Positions 53,642 through 61,501 of a stretch of 64,000 bases of DNA are shown here, piece by piece (position 1 is the first letter of the stretch; each line of letters begins with the position of its first letter). Location: positions 62,001-126,000 of the forward strand of contig NZ_JAKIKY010000011.1 of NCBI RefSeq assembly GCF_023349185.1, read 5' to 3'. The notes beneath the pieces are model-generated. The model made no database searches. It was given only the letters and a program-made list of their open reading frames with translations, and had not been told where the DNA came from. Position numbers and translations under genes: made by a program. The DNA is from Shewanella aquimarina. GTDB taxonomy: Bacteria > Pseudomonadota > Gammaproteobacteria > Enterobacterales > Shewanellaceae.

Positions 53642-53713
53642 GAGAAAGCTGGCTAATGCGAGAAAGCTAGCTAGAGCGAGAAAGCTGGCTAAAACTATAA
53701 AGCTAGCCAAAAC
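53642..53713. repeat. Four tandem 18-base repeats
   Basis: Units begin at 53642, 53660, 53678 and 53696 with consensus GAGAAAGCTRGCTAAARC; the last unit is more diverged. They sit directly after the LysR gene stop. Confidence 0.85.
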
Positions 53714-53716
53714 CAG

Positions 53717-54625
53717 CTAGTCGTCTAGCGCATCCCAGTAAGGGGTCTTGCCATAGTATTGGCTCAGGGCATCGACGAAACAGCGCACCTTGCTGGCGAG
53801 AAACTTACGGTGCACATAGACGGCGTACAGGCCAAAGGGCTCTGGCGTATACTCGGTGAGGATCGCTTTGAGCTTACCACTACGCAGGGCCTTGCTCACC
53901 AGAAAGGTGGGCTGCACCACTATGCCGCGACCGGCGATGGCGGCCTCCACCAGCATGTCACCGTTATTACAGGCCAGGTCGCTTGGGATCTTCAGCGCCG
54001 AGAAGTGCTCGCCGAAACGACCGAAGGCCGCGCCCAGATCCGAGTAGCTAAAGTGCAGATAGTTGTGATGGATAAGATCCGCCGGGGTCTTGGGCTCGCC
54101 GCGCTCGGCCAGATACTCGGGGGAGGCGCAGACAACCAGCTTGATCGGGGTGAGCTTCTTGGCGATAAGCGAAGAGCTTGAGAGCTGACCGATGCGCAGC
54201 GCCACATCGACGCCATCCTCCAGTAGATCCACCTTCTTGTCCGTCAGGGTGATATCCAGCCTGACATCCGGGTGTTGCTGCTGAAACTGCACCAGGGCGC
54301 TCGGCAGATGATGAATACCGAAAGACATGGGGGCGCTGACCTTAAGCAGACCCGAGGCGGTCTCGCTAAGGTTGGTCAGGGCGTTGTCCATCTCCTCGAT
54401 ATCGATAAGCACCTGCTGACATCGCTCGAAGTAGGCCCTGCCCGCCTCGGTCACATTGACCCGCCGCGTGGTGCGATTGAGCAGGCGCACCTTGAGATGC
54501 TCCTCGAGCTGAGACACATACTTGCTGACCAGCTGTGAGGAGAGCCCTAGCCTGTCCGCCGCCTTGGTGAAGGAACCCTCCTGCACCACGGCCGTAAAGG
54601 CTTTCATGGTATCGATTCTATCCAA
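53717..54625 (-). CDS. LysR-family transcriptional regulator
   Basis: This LysR-type regulator of 302 residues has the N-terminal winged helix-turn-helix MKAFTAVVQEGSFTKAADRLGLSSQLVSKYVSQLE (about 6-40 in part), then LKVRLLNRTTRRVNVTEAG. The effector domain (about 90-300) includes GLLKVSAPMSFG and VDVALRIGQLSSSSLIAKKL, the pattern of the DmlR/YhaJ-like group that responds to small acids or quinone-like compounds. It is next to and co-directional with the DoxX-yqjG-dioxygenase operon, which it probably controls. The effector is unknown. Confidence 0.93.
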   Translation of the reverse strand: MDRIDTMKAFTAVVQEGSFTKAADRLGLSSQLVSKYVSQLEEHLKVRLLNRTTRRVNVTEAGRAYFERCQQVLIDIEEMDNALTNLSETASGLLKVSAPMSFGIHHLPSALVQFQQQHPDVRLDITLTDKKVDLLEDGVDVALRIGQLSSSSLIAKKLTPIKLVVCASPEYLAERGEPKTPADLIHHNYLHFSYSDLGAAFGRFGEHFSALKIPSDLACNNGDMLVEAAIAGRGIVVQPTFLVSKALRSGKLKAILTEYTPEPFGLYAVYVHRKFLASKVRCFVDALSQYYGKTPYWDALDD

Positions 54626-54830
54626 GATAAGCTCCCCTATTCGTTCTTAATTAGTCGCCAAATTAGTCATCAGATGTTGATAATCAAAGACAAAATAGTC
54701 TATTTAATGGAACTTTTGAAGATAATCTAAGGGTAAAAATTCAATCAGCAGAGGTCGTACGCACCGTTGTCAGCCAATAAAAACTGGGCTAAACCTATAA
54801 CAGATGCATACTCAGACTCAGGAGAACGAG

Positions 54831-55025
54831 ATGGACTACCACTTAACCCAACTAAGCGGCGATATTCTGGTGGGCATAGTCAACGAGCAGCTCAGGCTGA
54901 ACTGTAATGATAAGCAGGACCTCTTCTACCAGCTGGACATTCCCAGCGCTCAGCTGGAGCAGAAACTGGCGGCATCAGGGTTCGAATATGACCCCATCAG
55001 CAACCAATACAAGGCCTGCAAATAG
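54831..55025 (+). CDS. Small DUF4250-like protein
   Basis: This is a 64-residue protein. The ATG at 54831 has AGGAG seven bases before it and is preferred to an ATG nine codons upstream. The sequence DILVGIVNEQLRL, CNDKQDLFYQLDIP and GFEYDPISNQYKA follows the DUF4250 pattern (Ile-Leu-x-x-Val-Asn, then a helix-turn-helix-like half and Gly-Tyr/Phe-x-Tyr-Asp). The function is unknown; it resembles a mini DNA- or protein-binding helical bundle. It lies between LysR and galK with its own promoter. Confidence 0.8.
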   Translation: MDYHLTQLSGDILVGIVNEQLRLNCNDKQDLFYQLDIPSAQLEQKLAASGFEYDPISNQYKACK

Positions 55026-55178
55026 CGATTAACCTGCCAGCGAGTTAAGAAGCTATTTAGCTATATCCCTGGGGATTACGACACTGCCAGCACCAGCTGT
55101 CTTGCATCATCTGCGTAAGATCTCTCGCCACCCGCCAGTCGAGTTCCCGGGCCGCCTTTTCAGGGAAGGCTTAGACGC

Positions 55179-56372
55179 TTAGGCGAAGGCCCCCGCCCCG
55201 CTATGGCACAGATAGATATCCGCCGTCAGCCCTGTCCTTGCCTGATACTCGGCGGCGATTGTCTCGTGCACCAGGGCTATCTTGTGCTCTGGCAGCAGGG
55301 CGACCACGCAGCCACCGAAGCCGCCGCCAGTCATGCGCGCGCCGCCATCCATGCCCAGCACCTCGCTCACCAGTGCCACCAGACAGTCCACCTCAGGGGT
55401 GCTCACGGCAAAATCATCTCGCAGCGAGCGATGAGAGGCGGCCATCAGACGGCCGATGCGGGCGCTATCGCCTGCGCTTAGCGCCTCAGCCATCTCAAGC
55501 ACCCGGGCGTTTTCACTCACCACATGGCGGGCACGCCGAAACAGGGTCGGCTCGAGCGAGGCCTCAGCCTGACACAGCTGCTCATAGCTCACCTGCCGCA
55601 GGGAGTTCACACCGAAATGCTGCGCCACCTGCTGGCACTGCTCGCGCCTCAGGTTATATTCGCTGCCTACCAACGCCCGCTTCACGTTAGAGTTGATGAT
55701 CATCAGCCCTAGCCCTGCTGGCAGCGGCACCTGTTTGATATCGAGATCGCTGCAATCGAGCAGCATGGCGCGCTCCGCCTCTCCCATGGCCGAGATCAGC
55801 TGATCCATGATGCCGCAGTTACAGCCGACAAAATCGTTCTCCGCCTGCTGGCCCAGCTGCGCGGCTTTTATGCCGTCGACCTTGAGATCGAACAGCCCGG
55901 CGAAGGCCTTGATAAGCGCCATCTCAAGAGAGGCCGATGAGCTCAGCCCCGCTCCTTTAGGCAGATTGCCGCTAATCATCAGGCTAGCGCCCCTGAGAGG
56001 AGGCTGATCCGTCTCGGCCAGATAGGCGCTGAGCATCTTCACCATGCCGCGCACATAGTTGCTCCATGGCGAGACGCTATCCAGTGGCATCTGCGCCATT
56101 GCTTGGTCATCGAGCGAAAAGCTAACCTTCTCGTTGTCCATGTCTCTCGCCACCACTTGGATCTGGCTATCATCGCGCTGTGATGCAGCCACCCAGGTGC
56201 CCCTGTCGAGCGCCACTGGTAATACCCAGCCCAGGTTGTAGTCTGTATGATCGCCTATCAAATTGACCCGCCCCGGGGCGTAGGCCACTAACCTAGGTTC
56301 TTGGCCGAACGCCTGGTTGAAGGCCTGGGTGAAGGCATGGATAAGGGCTTGAGTTAGCTCGCCATTTCTCAT
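55179..56372 (-). CDS. galK: Galactokinase
   Basis: GalK phosphorylates alpha-D-galactose to galactose 1-phosphate in the Leloir pathway. The 397 residues contain the galactokinase signature GRVNLIGDHTDYNLGWVLP (about 34-52), the GHMP ATP-binding motif LPKGAGLSSSASLEMAL, the catalytic Asp region CGIMDQLISAMG, and the third motif ARMTGGGFGGCVVALL. The segment matches GalK rather than mevalonate or homoserine kinases. It follows galT on the minus strand with a 56-base gap, giving a galTK operon; galE and galM are not in the window. Confidence 0.96.
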   Translation of the reverse strand: MRNGELTQALIHAFTQAFNQAFGQEPRLVAYAPGRVNLIGDHTDYNLGWVLPVALDRGTWVAASQRDDSQIQVVARDMDNEKVSFSLDDQAMAQMPLDSVSPWSNYVRGMVKMLSAYLAETDQPPLRGASLMISGNLPKGAGLSSSASLEMALIKAFAGLFDLKVDGIKAAQLGQQAENDFVGCNCGIMDQLISAMGEAERAMLLDCSDLDIKQVPLPAGLGLMIINSNVKRALVGSEYNLRREQCQQVAQHFGVNSLRQVSYEQLCQAEASLEPTLFRRARHVVSENARVLEMAEALSAGDSARIGRLMAASHRSLRDDFAVSTPEVDCLVALVSEVLGMDGGARMTGGGFGGCVVALLPEHKIALVHETIAAEYQARTGLTADIYLCHSGAGAFA

Positions 56373-56428
56373 CTTTCTGTCCTTTTTTTAGCCTGGCTTT
56401 ATCTGTGTTTTTATTGGCTCTGCTTGCC

Positions 56429-57517
56429 TTAGCTATTTTTGTTGTGGCTGTTCTTGTAGTGGCTACTCTTGTAGTGGATTGGGGATTGTTCCCTCAAACG
56501 CGCGGCGGCCTGCTCAGGGGTGATATCCCGCTGGATCTCGGCCAGCAGCTCGTACCCCACCATAAATTTCTTCACGCTGGCGCTACGCAGCAGTGGCGGA
56601 TAAAAGTGAGCGTGCAGGCACCACTCGGGGTGGTCCTGGCCATCAAACGGCGCGCCGTGCCAGCCCATGGAATAGGGAAAGGCGCACTGGAACAGGTTAT
56701 CGTAACGCACGGTGAGCGCGCCTATGATCTCCCCCAGGCTTTCACGGGTCTCGGCGGTCAGCTCCGGCATGCGCCTAATGTTGAACCTTGGCAAAAGCAG
56801 GGTCTCGAAGGGCCAGCTGGCCCAGTAAGGCACAAGCGCCACCCAATCATGGTTGCTCACCACAATGCGCACTTCTTGCTGTAGCTCGCGCTCGACATAG
56901 TCGCCCAGGAGATTGCCATGATGCTGCAGGTAGTAATCCGCAAGGCGCTGCTGTTTCGTCGCCACCAATGTGGGAAGGTGGTTATGGGCCCAGAGCTGCC
57001 CATGGGGATGGGGATTAGAGCAGCCCATGGCGGCGCCCTTGTTTTCAAATACCTGCACCCAGAGATACTTCTTCCCCAATAGCTCGCTCTGGCTTTGCCA
57101 GACGGCGATCACCGCCTGCATCGCCTCGGGGTCGAGCTGCGCCAGCGTCAGGCTGTGATCCGGCGAGAAGCAGAGCACCCGACTCTCCCCCTCTACCGTC
57201 TCGAAGCGAAACAGCGGATCCTCCCCCTGAGCCTTGGGGCCTTCACTATTGAGGGCGGCGAAGTCGTTTTGAAACACGAAGGTGGTGTCGTACTTGGGGT
57301 TTTGCTCGCCATTGATGCGTTTATTGCCAGGGCAGAGGAAGCACTCGCTGTCGTAACTGGGCGCCGTGGTCAGATCCAGCGCCTCGGTCTGTCCCTGCCA
57401 GGGCCGCTTACTTCTATGTGGTGACAGTAACACCCACTCGCCGGTGAGAGGATTGAAACGGCGATGGGGGTGTTCATCGGTTGAAAACTTCGGCTTAGCC
57501 TGGGTCTTTTGAAACAT
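56429..57517 (-). CDS. galT: Galactose-1-phosphate uridylyltransferase
   Basis: GalT exchanges UMP between UDP-glucose and galactose 1-phosphate. The 362 residues include HPHRRFNPLTGEWVLLSPHR near the start, zinc-site cysteines in CFLCPGNKRINGE, the active-site triad in GCSNPHPHGQLWA, and DHPEWCLHAHFYPPLLRSA in the C-terminal half. The final residues SSHYKNSHNKNS are a low-complexity repeat-like tail not seen in E. coli GalT. It is the first gene of the galTK operon; paired repeats upstream suggest control by the adjacent AraC/MelR-type regulator. Confidence 0.96.
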   Translation of the reverse strand: MFQKTQAKPKFSTDEHPHRRFNPLTGEWVLLSPHRSKRPWQGQTEALDLTTAPSYDSECFLCPGNKRINGEQNPKYDTTFVFQNDFAALNSEGPKAQGEDPLFRFETVEGESRVLCFSPDHSLTLAQLDPEAMQAVIAVWQSQSELLGKKYLWVQVFENKGAAMGCSNPHPHGQLWAHNHLPTLVATKQQRLADYYLQHHGNLLGDYVERELQQEVRIVVSNHDWVALVPYWASWPFETLLLPRFNIRRMPELTAETRESLGEIIGALTVRYDNLFQCAFPYSMGWHGAPFDGQDHPEWCLHAHFYPPLLRSASVKKFMVGYELLAEIQRDITPEQAAARLREQSPIHYKSSHYKNSHNKNS

Positions 57518-57860
57518 AATAGCGATCTACATCCTTGGTTCTTAAGTGATCGCTATGCTCGGCCAGTTGCCCTTTACAGTCATTCCTGAAAAGAGCCTTT
57601 TGTTTCCCATTTACCACCCAAGCGAGAAGAAAGCCACACTTATAGTGACAACTAATAGTGGTCAACTAAAATTAAACGCTTCGGGTACTTAGCCCACCCT
57701 ACATACTACTGAGTATCCAGCACTTCCCCCTCTGTGATCTAGGCAAGAAAGGTTAAAGAGTGACACCCACCATGCTAAACAAGAGCAGATTTTCAATAGG
57801 GATTTACCTATTTTAAGGGGACGCTAACGGCACAGAATGCTCCTTTTGGGAAGAATAGCT
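57518..57860. other. Control region between galT and its AraC-type regulator
   Basis: About 340 bases with two repeat signals: a TTTTCAGGAA/TGGGAA pair (57581-57612) and a direct repeat ATAGTG-N-CAACTA in two units (57642-57668). A TTGACC-15-TATAAG promoter-like pair overlaps the latter in the minus-strand reading. No coding frame was seen. Confidence 0.55.
57581..57612 (-). promoter_or_regulatory. Candidate regulator binding pair upstream of galT
   Basis: In the minus-strand reading AAATGGGAAAC (57612 down) is followed 21 bases later by CTTTTCAGGAATG (57593 down). The same motif pair, with the same spacing, occurs twice upstream of the AraC/MelR-like gene. It lies 64-95 bases before the galT start. 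Confidence 0.5.
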
Positions 57861-58736
57861 TCATCCCACCCGGCGACGAAACTCCAGCGGCGACATGTTG
57901 AACTCGCGCTGAAAGATGTCATAGAAGCGGCTCACCGAGCCAAATCCTGCCTCCAGCGCTATGTTCAGCACAGGATTCTCGGTATCGATCAGCAAGGCCT
58001 GGGCATGTTGCAGTCGTAGCTGGTTAATATATTGTTTTATTGAGACTTTCATTACGCGATTGAAGAGCTTCATCGCATAGTTCTTGTGCAGCCCGGTGGA
58101 CATGGCCACGTTCTCTATGGTGATCTTCTGATCATAATGGTCGGCGATATAACGCAGCATGGTCTGAATATGGTTAAGCCCGCCAAACACCGGCTTGTCG
58201 ACCCCATGGCTGCTACGATGAGCCAGATTAAAGGTGCTGTAGTGCTCTATCGCCATGCGCCGGATACGATTGCGGATCTCGTTGATCACCTGACTGGCGA
58301 GCAGAGGCTCCTGGCTGGCGATATCCGCCTCCCAGATCTGCGTCAGCTGGCGATCGCACACATAGAGGCTGTCAGACACCATCACCTCGCCATGGAGCAA
58401 CTGGCTGACAAACTCCCCCGGCAGCATCCAGGTGAGGAAGGCCTGCAGCGGAATGTAGATATTAACTATCTCACCGTCACCATGACAGGCGGTCATCTGA
58501 TGGGGGATCGAAGCCCAGAAGATGATCATCCGCCCCTCGGGCACAGAGATCTCCTGACCGTTAATCAAATAATCGGCCGAACAATCAAAGAGGTAGTTAA
58601 TCTCTATATGGCCATGCCAATGGCTGTGGGCCATCACCTCTGGCCGCTTGCGATGAAAGCCAAACTTATTGTCTTGCGCCTGCGCCGTTAACGGACTGGC
58701 TTCACTAAACGAAATTTTCTCGACCCATTCGAACAT
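57861..58736 (-). CDS. AraC-family transcriptional regulator, MelR-like
   Basis: This 291-residue AraC/XylS regulator resembles E. coli MelR over its length. The N-terminal cupin contains SHWHGHIEINYLFDCSADYLING and FWASIPHQMT, and the C-terminal double helix-turn-helix (about 190-288) has ITIENVAMSTGLHKNYAMKLFNRVM and NIALEAGFGSVSRFYDIF with the final SPLEFRRRVG. MelR responds to melibiose, an alpha-galactoside; here the neighbour operon is galTK, so galactose or a galactoside is the likely signal. Paired TTTTC-N-GGAA repeats lie upstream of this gene and of galT. Confidence 0.92.
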   Translation of the reverse strand: MFEWVEKISFSEASPLTAQAQDNKFGFHRKRPEVMAHSHWHGHIEINYLFDCSADYLINGQEISVPEGRMIIFWASIPHQMTACHGDGEIVNIYIPLQAFLTWMLPGEFVSQLLHGEVMVSDSLYVCDRQLTQIWEADIASQEPLLASQVINEIRNRIRRMAIEHYSTFNLAHRSSHGVDKPVFGGLNHIQTMLRYIADHYDQKITIENVAMSTGLHKNYAMKLFNRVMKVSIKQYINQLRLQHAQALLIDTENPVLNIALEAGFGSVSRFYDIFQREFNMSPLEFRRRVG

Positions 58737-58805
58737 AAGGATAACCCCGGTTAACCCACCTCAGGCGAAACTAACGCACATACACTTGATTCACAAACTT
58801 AAGTT

Positions 58806-58940
58806 ATTTTTCGGGAAGTTATACCTTATTTTCAGGAAGGTGCAGAGTGAAACTTACTCAAGTAGCTAGCATGAAAACGACTGATGTTAAATATTCGTTA
58901 GGGTATTTTCTGGAAGTCATAGCCACTATTTTGGGAAGTC
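58806..58940 (+). repeat. Two pairs of ATTTTC-N-GGAAGT motifs upstream of the MelR-like gene
   Basis: Four copies are seen: ATTTTTCGGGAAGT (58806), ATTTTCAGGAAGGT (58828), ATTTTCTGGAAGTC (58905) and ATTTTGGGAAGTC (58928). They form two direct pairs; within a pair the GGAA cores are 21-22 bases apart, two helical turns. This is the layout expected of AraC-family operators. Confidence 0.65.
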
Positions 58941-58981
58941 TCCCATCCAGTATCGAGGATATAAATATCAGGGTGACGTGC

Positions 58982-60952
58982 TCAATCTCGTTTTGATCCG
59001 CTAGCCTTGCCTTTGGTAGCTGTCGCACCGCCGCGTCGATTGCCATAGCCACGTTTCTTAAACGAACGCTTAGGCGCCTCGACACCTTGCAAGGCCTTGG
59101 GCAGCTGGGCACCAGCCTGCATTATAAGCCCGTTGAGCGACTCGACTAGCGGCGCCATGAAGCTCAGGTACTTGGCTTCTTTACGACTGATGGCATCCAG
59201 GTGACTCTCCCACAGCGCCGTCATATCCGGCGTAGTTGCCGACTCAGGCAGGCTATTGATGAGGCCGCGACCAACAGGGGTCGAGACGATAGATTTTCCC
59301 TGGCGCGCCAGAAAGCCTCTTTTAAACAGCAACTCGATGATCCCGGCGCGGGTCGCCTCTGTCCCCAGGCCGTCGGTTTCCTTGAGGATCTTACGGATCT
59401 CTGGGTTGCTCACGTAACGACTGATCCCCGTCATGGCGCTCAGCAGGCTGGCATCGGTAAAGGCCTTGGGCGGCTGGGTCTGCTTCTCGATAAGCTCTCC
59501 CTGACCAGAGTGCAGTTCTTGCCCCTTATGTAGCGGCGGCAGCAGGGCCAGGGCCTCGTCGCCCTCGCCGTCGGCCTTGTCATCGCTGCGCTTGGGAAAC
59601 AGTTGCTTCCATCCGGGGGCGATCTCCTGCTTAGCCTTGGTATGAAAATGGCCGCCGGCGATCTCCACCTCAACCTGAGTCTCATGGTAGCGATAGACAG
59701 GGTAAAACTGCGCCAGATACTGACGCGCCACTTGCAGGTAGATCTGTTTCTCGGCCTGGCTCAGGGCACTCAGATTAGCTACTTTCTCGGTAGGCACTAT
59801 GGCGTGGTGGGCATCCACCTTAACATCGTTCCAGGCCTTAGAAACTATCTTGGGATCCGGCGCGGTGCACTGGGCGGTGAGTTCGCCAGCCCCCTTAAGC
59901 ACGGCGTCGATCACCCTTGGCGCCAGAGCCAGCTGCTCCTTAGGCAGATAACGACTATCGGAGCGTGGATAGGTGATCAGCTTATGTTTTTCATACAAGG
60001 ACTGACAGGTATCGAGCACCGTCTTGGCACTCATGCCAAATCGTTTCGCCGCATCTATCTGCAGCGACGACAGGTTATAGGGTAAGGGTTGTCCCTGCTG
60101 TTTATCTTTGGCCTGCAGATCCGTCACCTTGGCGGGCTGCTCTGTGATCCGCCCCACCACGTTTTCCGCCAGGCGGCGCGACAGCACCCGCCCCTCCTCA
60201 TCCATATAGGGCTGACAGGCCTCGCTGGGCTGCCACTTGGCCTTAAAATGCGCCTGCTCTTGGGTATACAGATTGGCCTGCACCTCATAGAAAGGCTTGC
60301 TGACGAAATTCTCAATAGCCTCATCACGACGCACCACCAATCCTAATAGTGGCGTCTGCACCCGACCGACGGAGAGCACTCCCTGATAGCCCACCTTACG
60401 GCCTTGGAGCGTATAGGCGCGAGTCATGTTCATGCCATAGAGCCAGTCGGCGCGGGAGCGCGCCAGCGCCGAGGTCGACAGGGGGATAAACTCTCGGTTG
60501 CTACGCAGCTGCCCTAGGGCGCGTTTCACTGCCTGGGGGTTGAGGTCGCTCACCAGTAGGCGCTGGGTCTGTTCTAGCTTGTCGCCCTTGACCCCCAAAT
60601 AGGCGATCACCTCATCCACCAGCAGCTGACCTTCACGGTCCGGATCCCCGGCGTTCACCAACTGGCTGGCCTGCTTGACCAGTTTTCTCAGTACGCTGAG
60701 CTGTCCCCGTGTTTTGCTCTTTGGGGTCATCTTCCACTGCTGCGGCACTATGGGCAGATGGTCGAACGACCAAGACTTGAAGGCGGGATCATAGCTGTCG
60801 GGCTCGGCCTGCTCCAGCAGGTGCCCTATGCACCAGGAGACGGTATCGCCATTGGCCGCCGTGATATAGCCCTCGCCCTTCTTGTGGGGTTTAGGTAACA
60901 CATCGGCGATTGCCCGCCCGAGACTGGGCTTCTCTGCTATGTATAGGATCAT
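58982..60952 (-). CDS. topB: DNA topoisomerase III
   Basis: TopB is a type IA topoisomerase that decatenates single-strand-linked DNA. The 656 residues begin with the Toprim domain MILYIAEKPSLGRAIADVLP and the later DPDREGQLLVDEVI. The active-site tyrosine is in HKLITYPRSDSRYLP (about 330). The C-terminal part carries SLLSAMTGISRYV, LKETDGLGTEATRAGIIELLF and a basic tail RSFKKRGYGNRRGG. No C-terminal zinc fingers are seen, as in E. coli TopB. It stands alone, upstream of the MelR-like gene on the same strand. Confidence 0.96.
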   Translation of the reverse strand: MILYIAEKPSLGRAIADVLPKPHKKGEGYITAANGDTVSWCIGHLLEQAEPDSYDPAFKSWSFDHLPIVPQQWKMTPKSKTRGQLSVLRKLVKQASQLVNAGDPDREGQLLVDEVIAYLGVKGDKLEQTQRLLVSDLNPQAVKRALGQLRSNREFIPLSTSALARSRADWLYGMNMTRAYTLQGRKVGYQGVLSVGRVQTPLLGLVVRRDEAIENFVSKPFYEVQANLYTQEQAHFKAKWQPSEACQPYMDEEGRVLSRRLAENVVGRITEQPAKVTDLQAKDKQQGQPLPYNLSSLQIDAAKRFGMSAKTVLDTCQSLYEKHKLITYPRSDSRYLPKEQLALAPRVIDAVLKGAGELTAQCTAPDPKIVSKAWNDVKVDAHHAIVPTEKVANLSALSQAEKQIYLQVARQYLAQFYPVYRYHETQVEVEIAGGHFHTKAKQEIAPGWKQLFPKRSDDKADGEGDEALALLPPLHKGQELHSGQGELIEKQTQPPKAFTDASLLSAMTGISRYVSNPEIRKILKETDGLGTEATRAGIIELLFKRGFLARQGKSIVSTPVGRGLINSLPESATTPDMTALWESHLDAISRKEAKYLSFMAPLVESLNGLIMQAGAQLPKALQGVEAPKRSFKKRGYGNRRGGATATKGKASGSKRD

Positions 60953-61103
60953 ACTGACATCAATTACTGTATAAATTAACAGTAACTTTAAACCACTCGT
61001 GGCCTTGGCGCAAATAGGAAAAGCAATCTTATGCTTACATGTAAATTTAGTTGAGAATAATTCTCATTAAAGAGTAGTCTAAGGCCATTCTATGGAGGTT
61101 GAT

Positions 61104-61379
61104 ATGCACATACGACTCAAAACCCCTTACCGACCCGAGCGCCTGCTACTCTATGCCACGCTGACAACGACGGCGCTGCTTCTGCTCTTAATGCCTAACT
61201 TAGCATTACCCTGGCGACTGGATCCCCTGATGCTGTTTGGCGCGCTGCTGTTGCTAAGCTGCGCAGGCACTCTATTTGCGCTCGCCCGCCATGGTAAAAA
61301 TCATAGGCTGGCCATGGGACTCCTGTTCTGCCTCTGGCTGTTGGTGTGGGTAAGCCAAGGCTTGCTGCTCCCCTTCTGA
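61104..61379 (+). CDS. Small membrane protein of unknown function
   Basis: This is a 91-residue protein. GGAGG lies seven bases before the ATG at 61104, which is preferred to an ATG four codons earlier that itself overlaps the ribosome binding site. Three hydrophobic helices are predicted (LLLYATLTTTALLLLLMPNLAL, PLMLFGALLLLSCAGTLFALA, LAMGLLFCLWLLVWVSQGLLL). The N terminus MHIRLKTPYRPER is basic. I do not recognise a family. It is divergent from topB, and no partner gene is adjacent. Confidence 0.75.
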   Translation: MHIRLKTPYRPERLLLYATLTTTALLLLLMPNLALPWRLDPLMLFGALLLLSCAGTLFALARHGKNHRLAMGLLFCLWLLVWVSQGLLLPF

Positions 61380-61450
61380 ACTCTCGCTATGCTCGATTAG
61401 CAGTGACTTGTCCCCAGCTTTGTCTTGGCCTCATCCGGCAAAAACCATTA

Positions 61451-61476
61451 AAAAGGCGCCTCCCAGGAGACGCCTC
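61451..61476 (-). terminator. Terminator of the Cache-type chemoreceptor gene
   Basis: AGGCG-CTC and GAG-CGCCT pair with single mismatched bases around a CCAG loop; five Ts follow in the minus-strand reading, 26 bases past the stop. Confidence 0.8.
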
Positions 61477-61501
61477 AATCAGCTTTAACAACATGCTGAG
61501 T

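Larger units (their letters stand above)
53375..53716. other. Intergenic region between the LysR gene and the DoxX operon
   Basis: The gap holds the palindromic operator (53479-53529), three 14-base repeats with core GTCTTGRRGC (53560-53601), and four 18-base repeats (53642-53713). No protein-coding frame was recognised. Confidence 0.6.
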
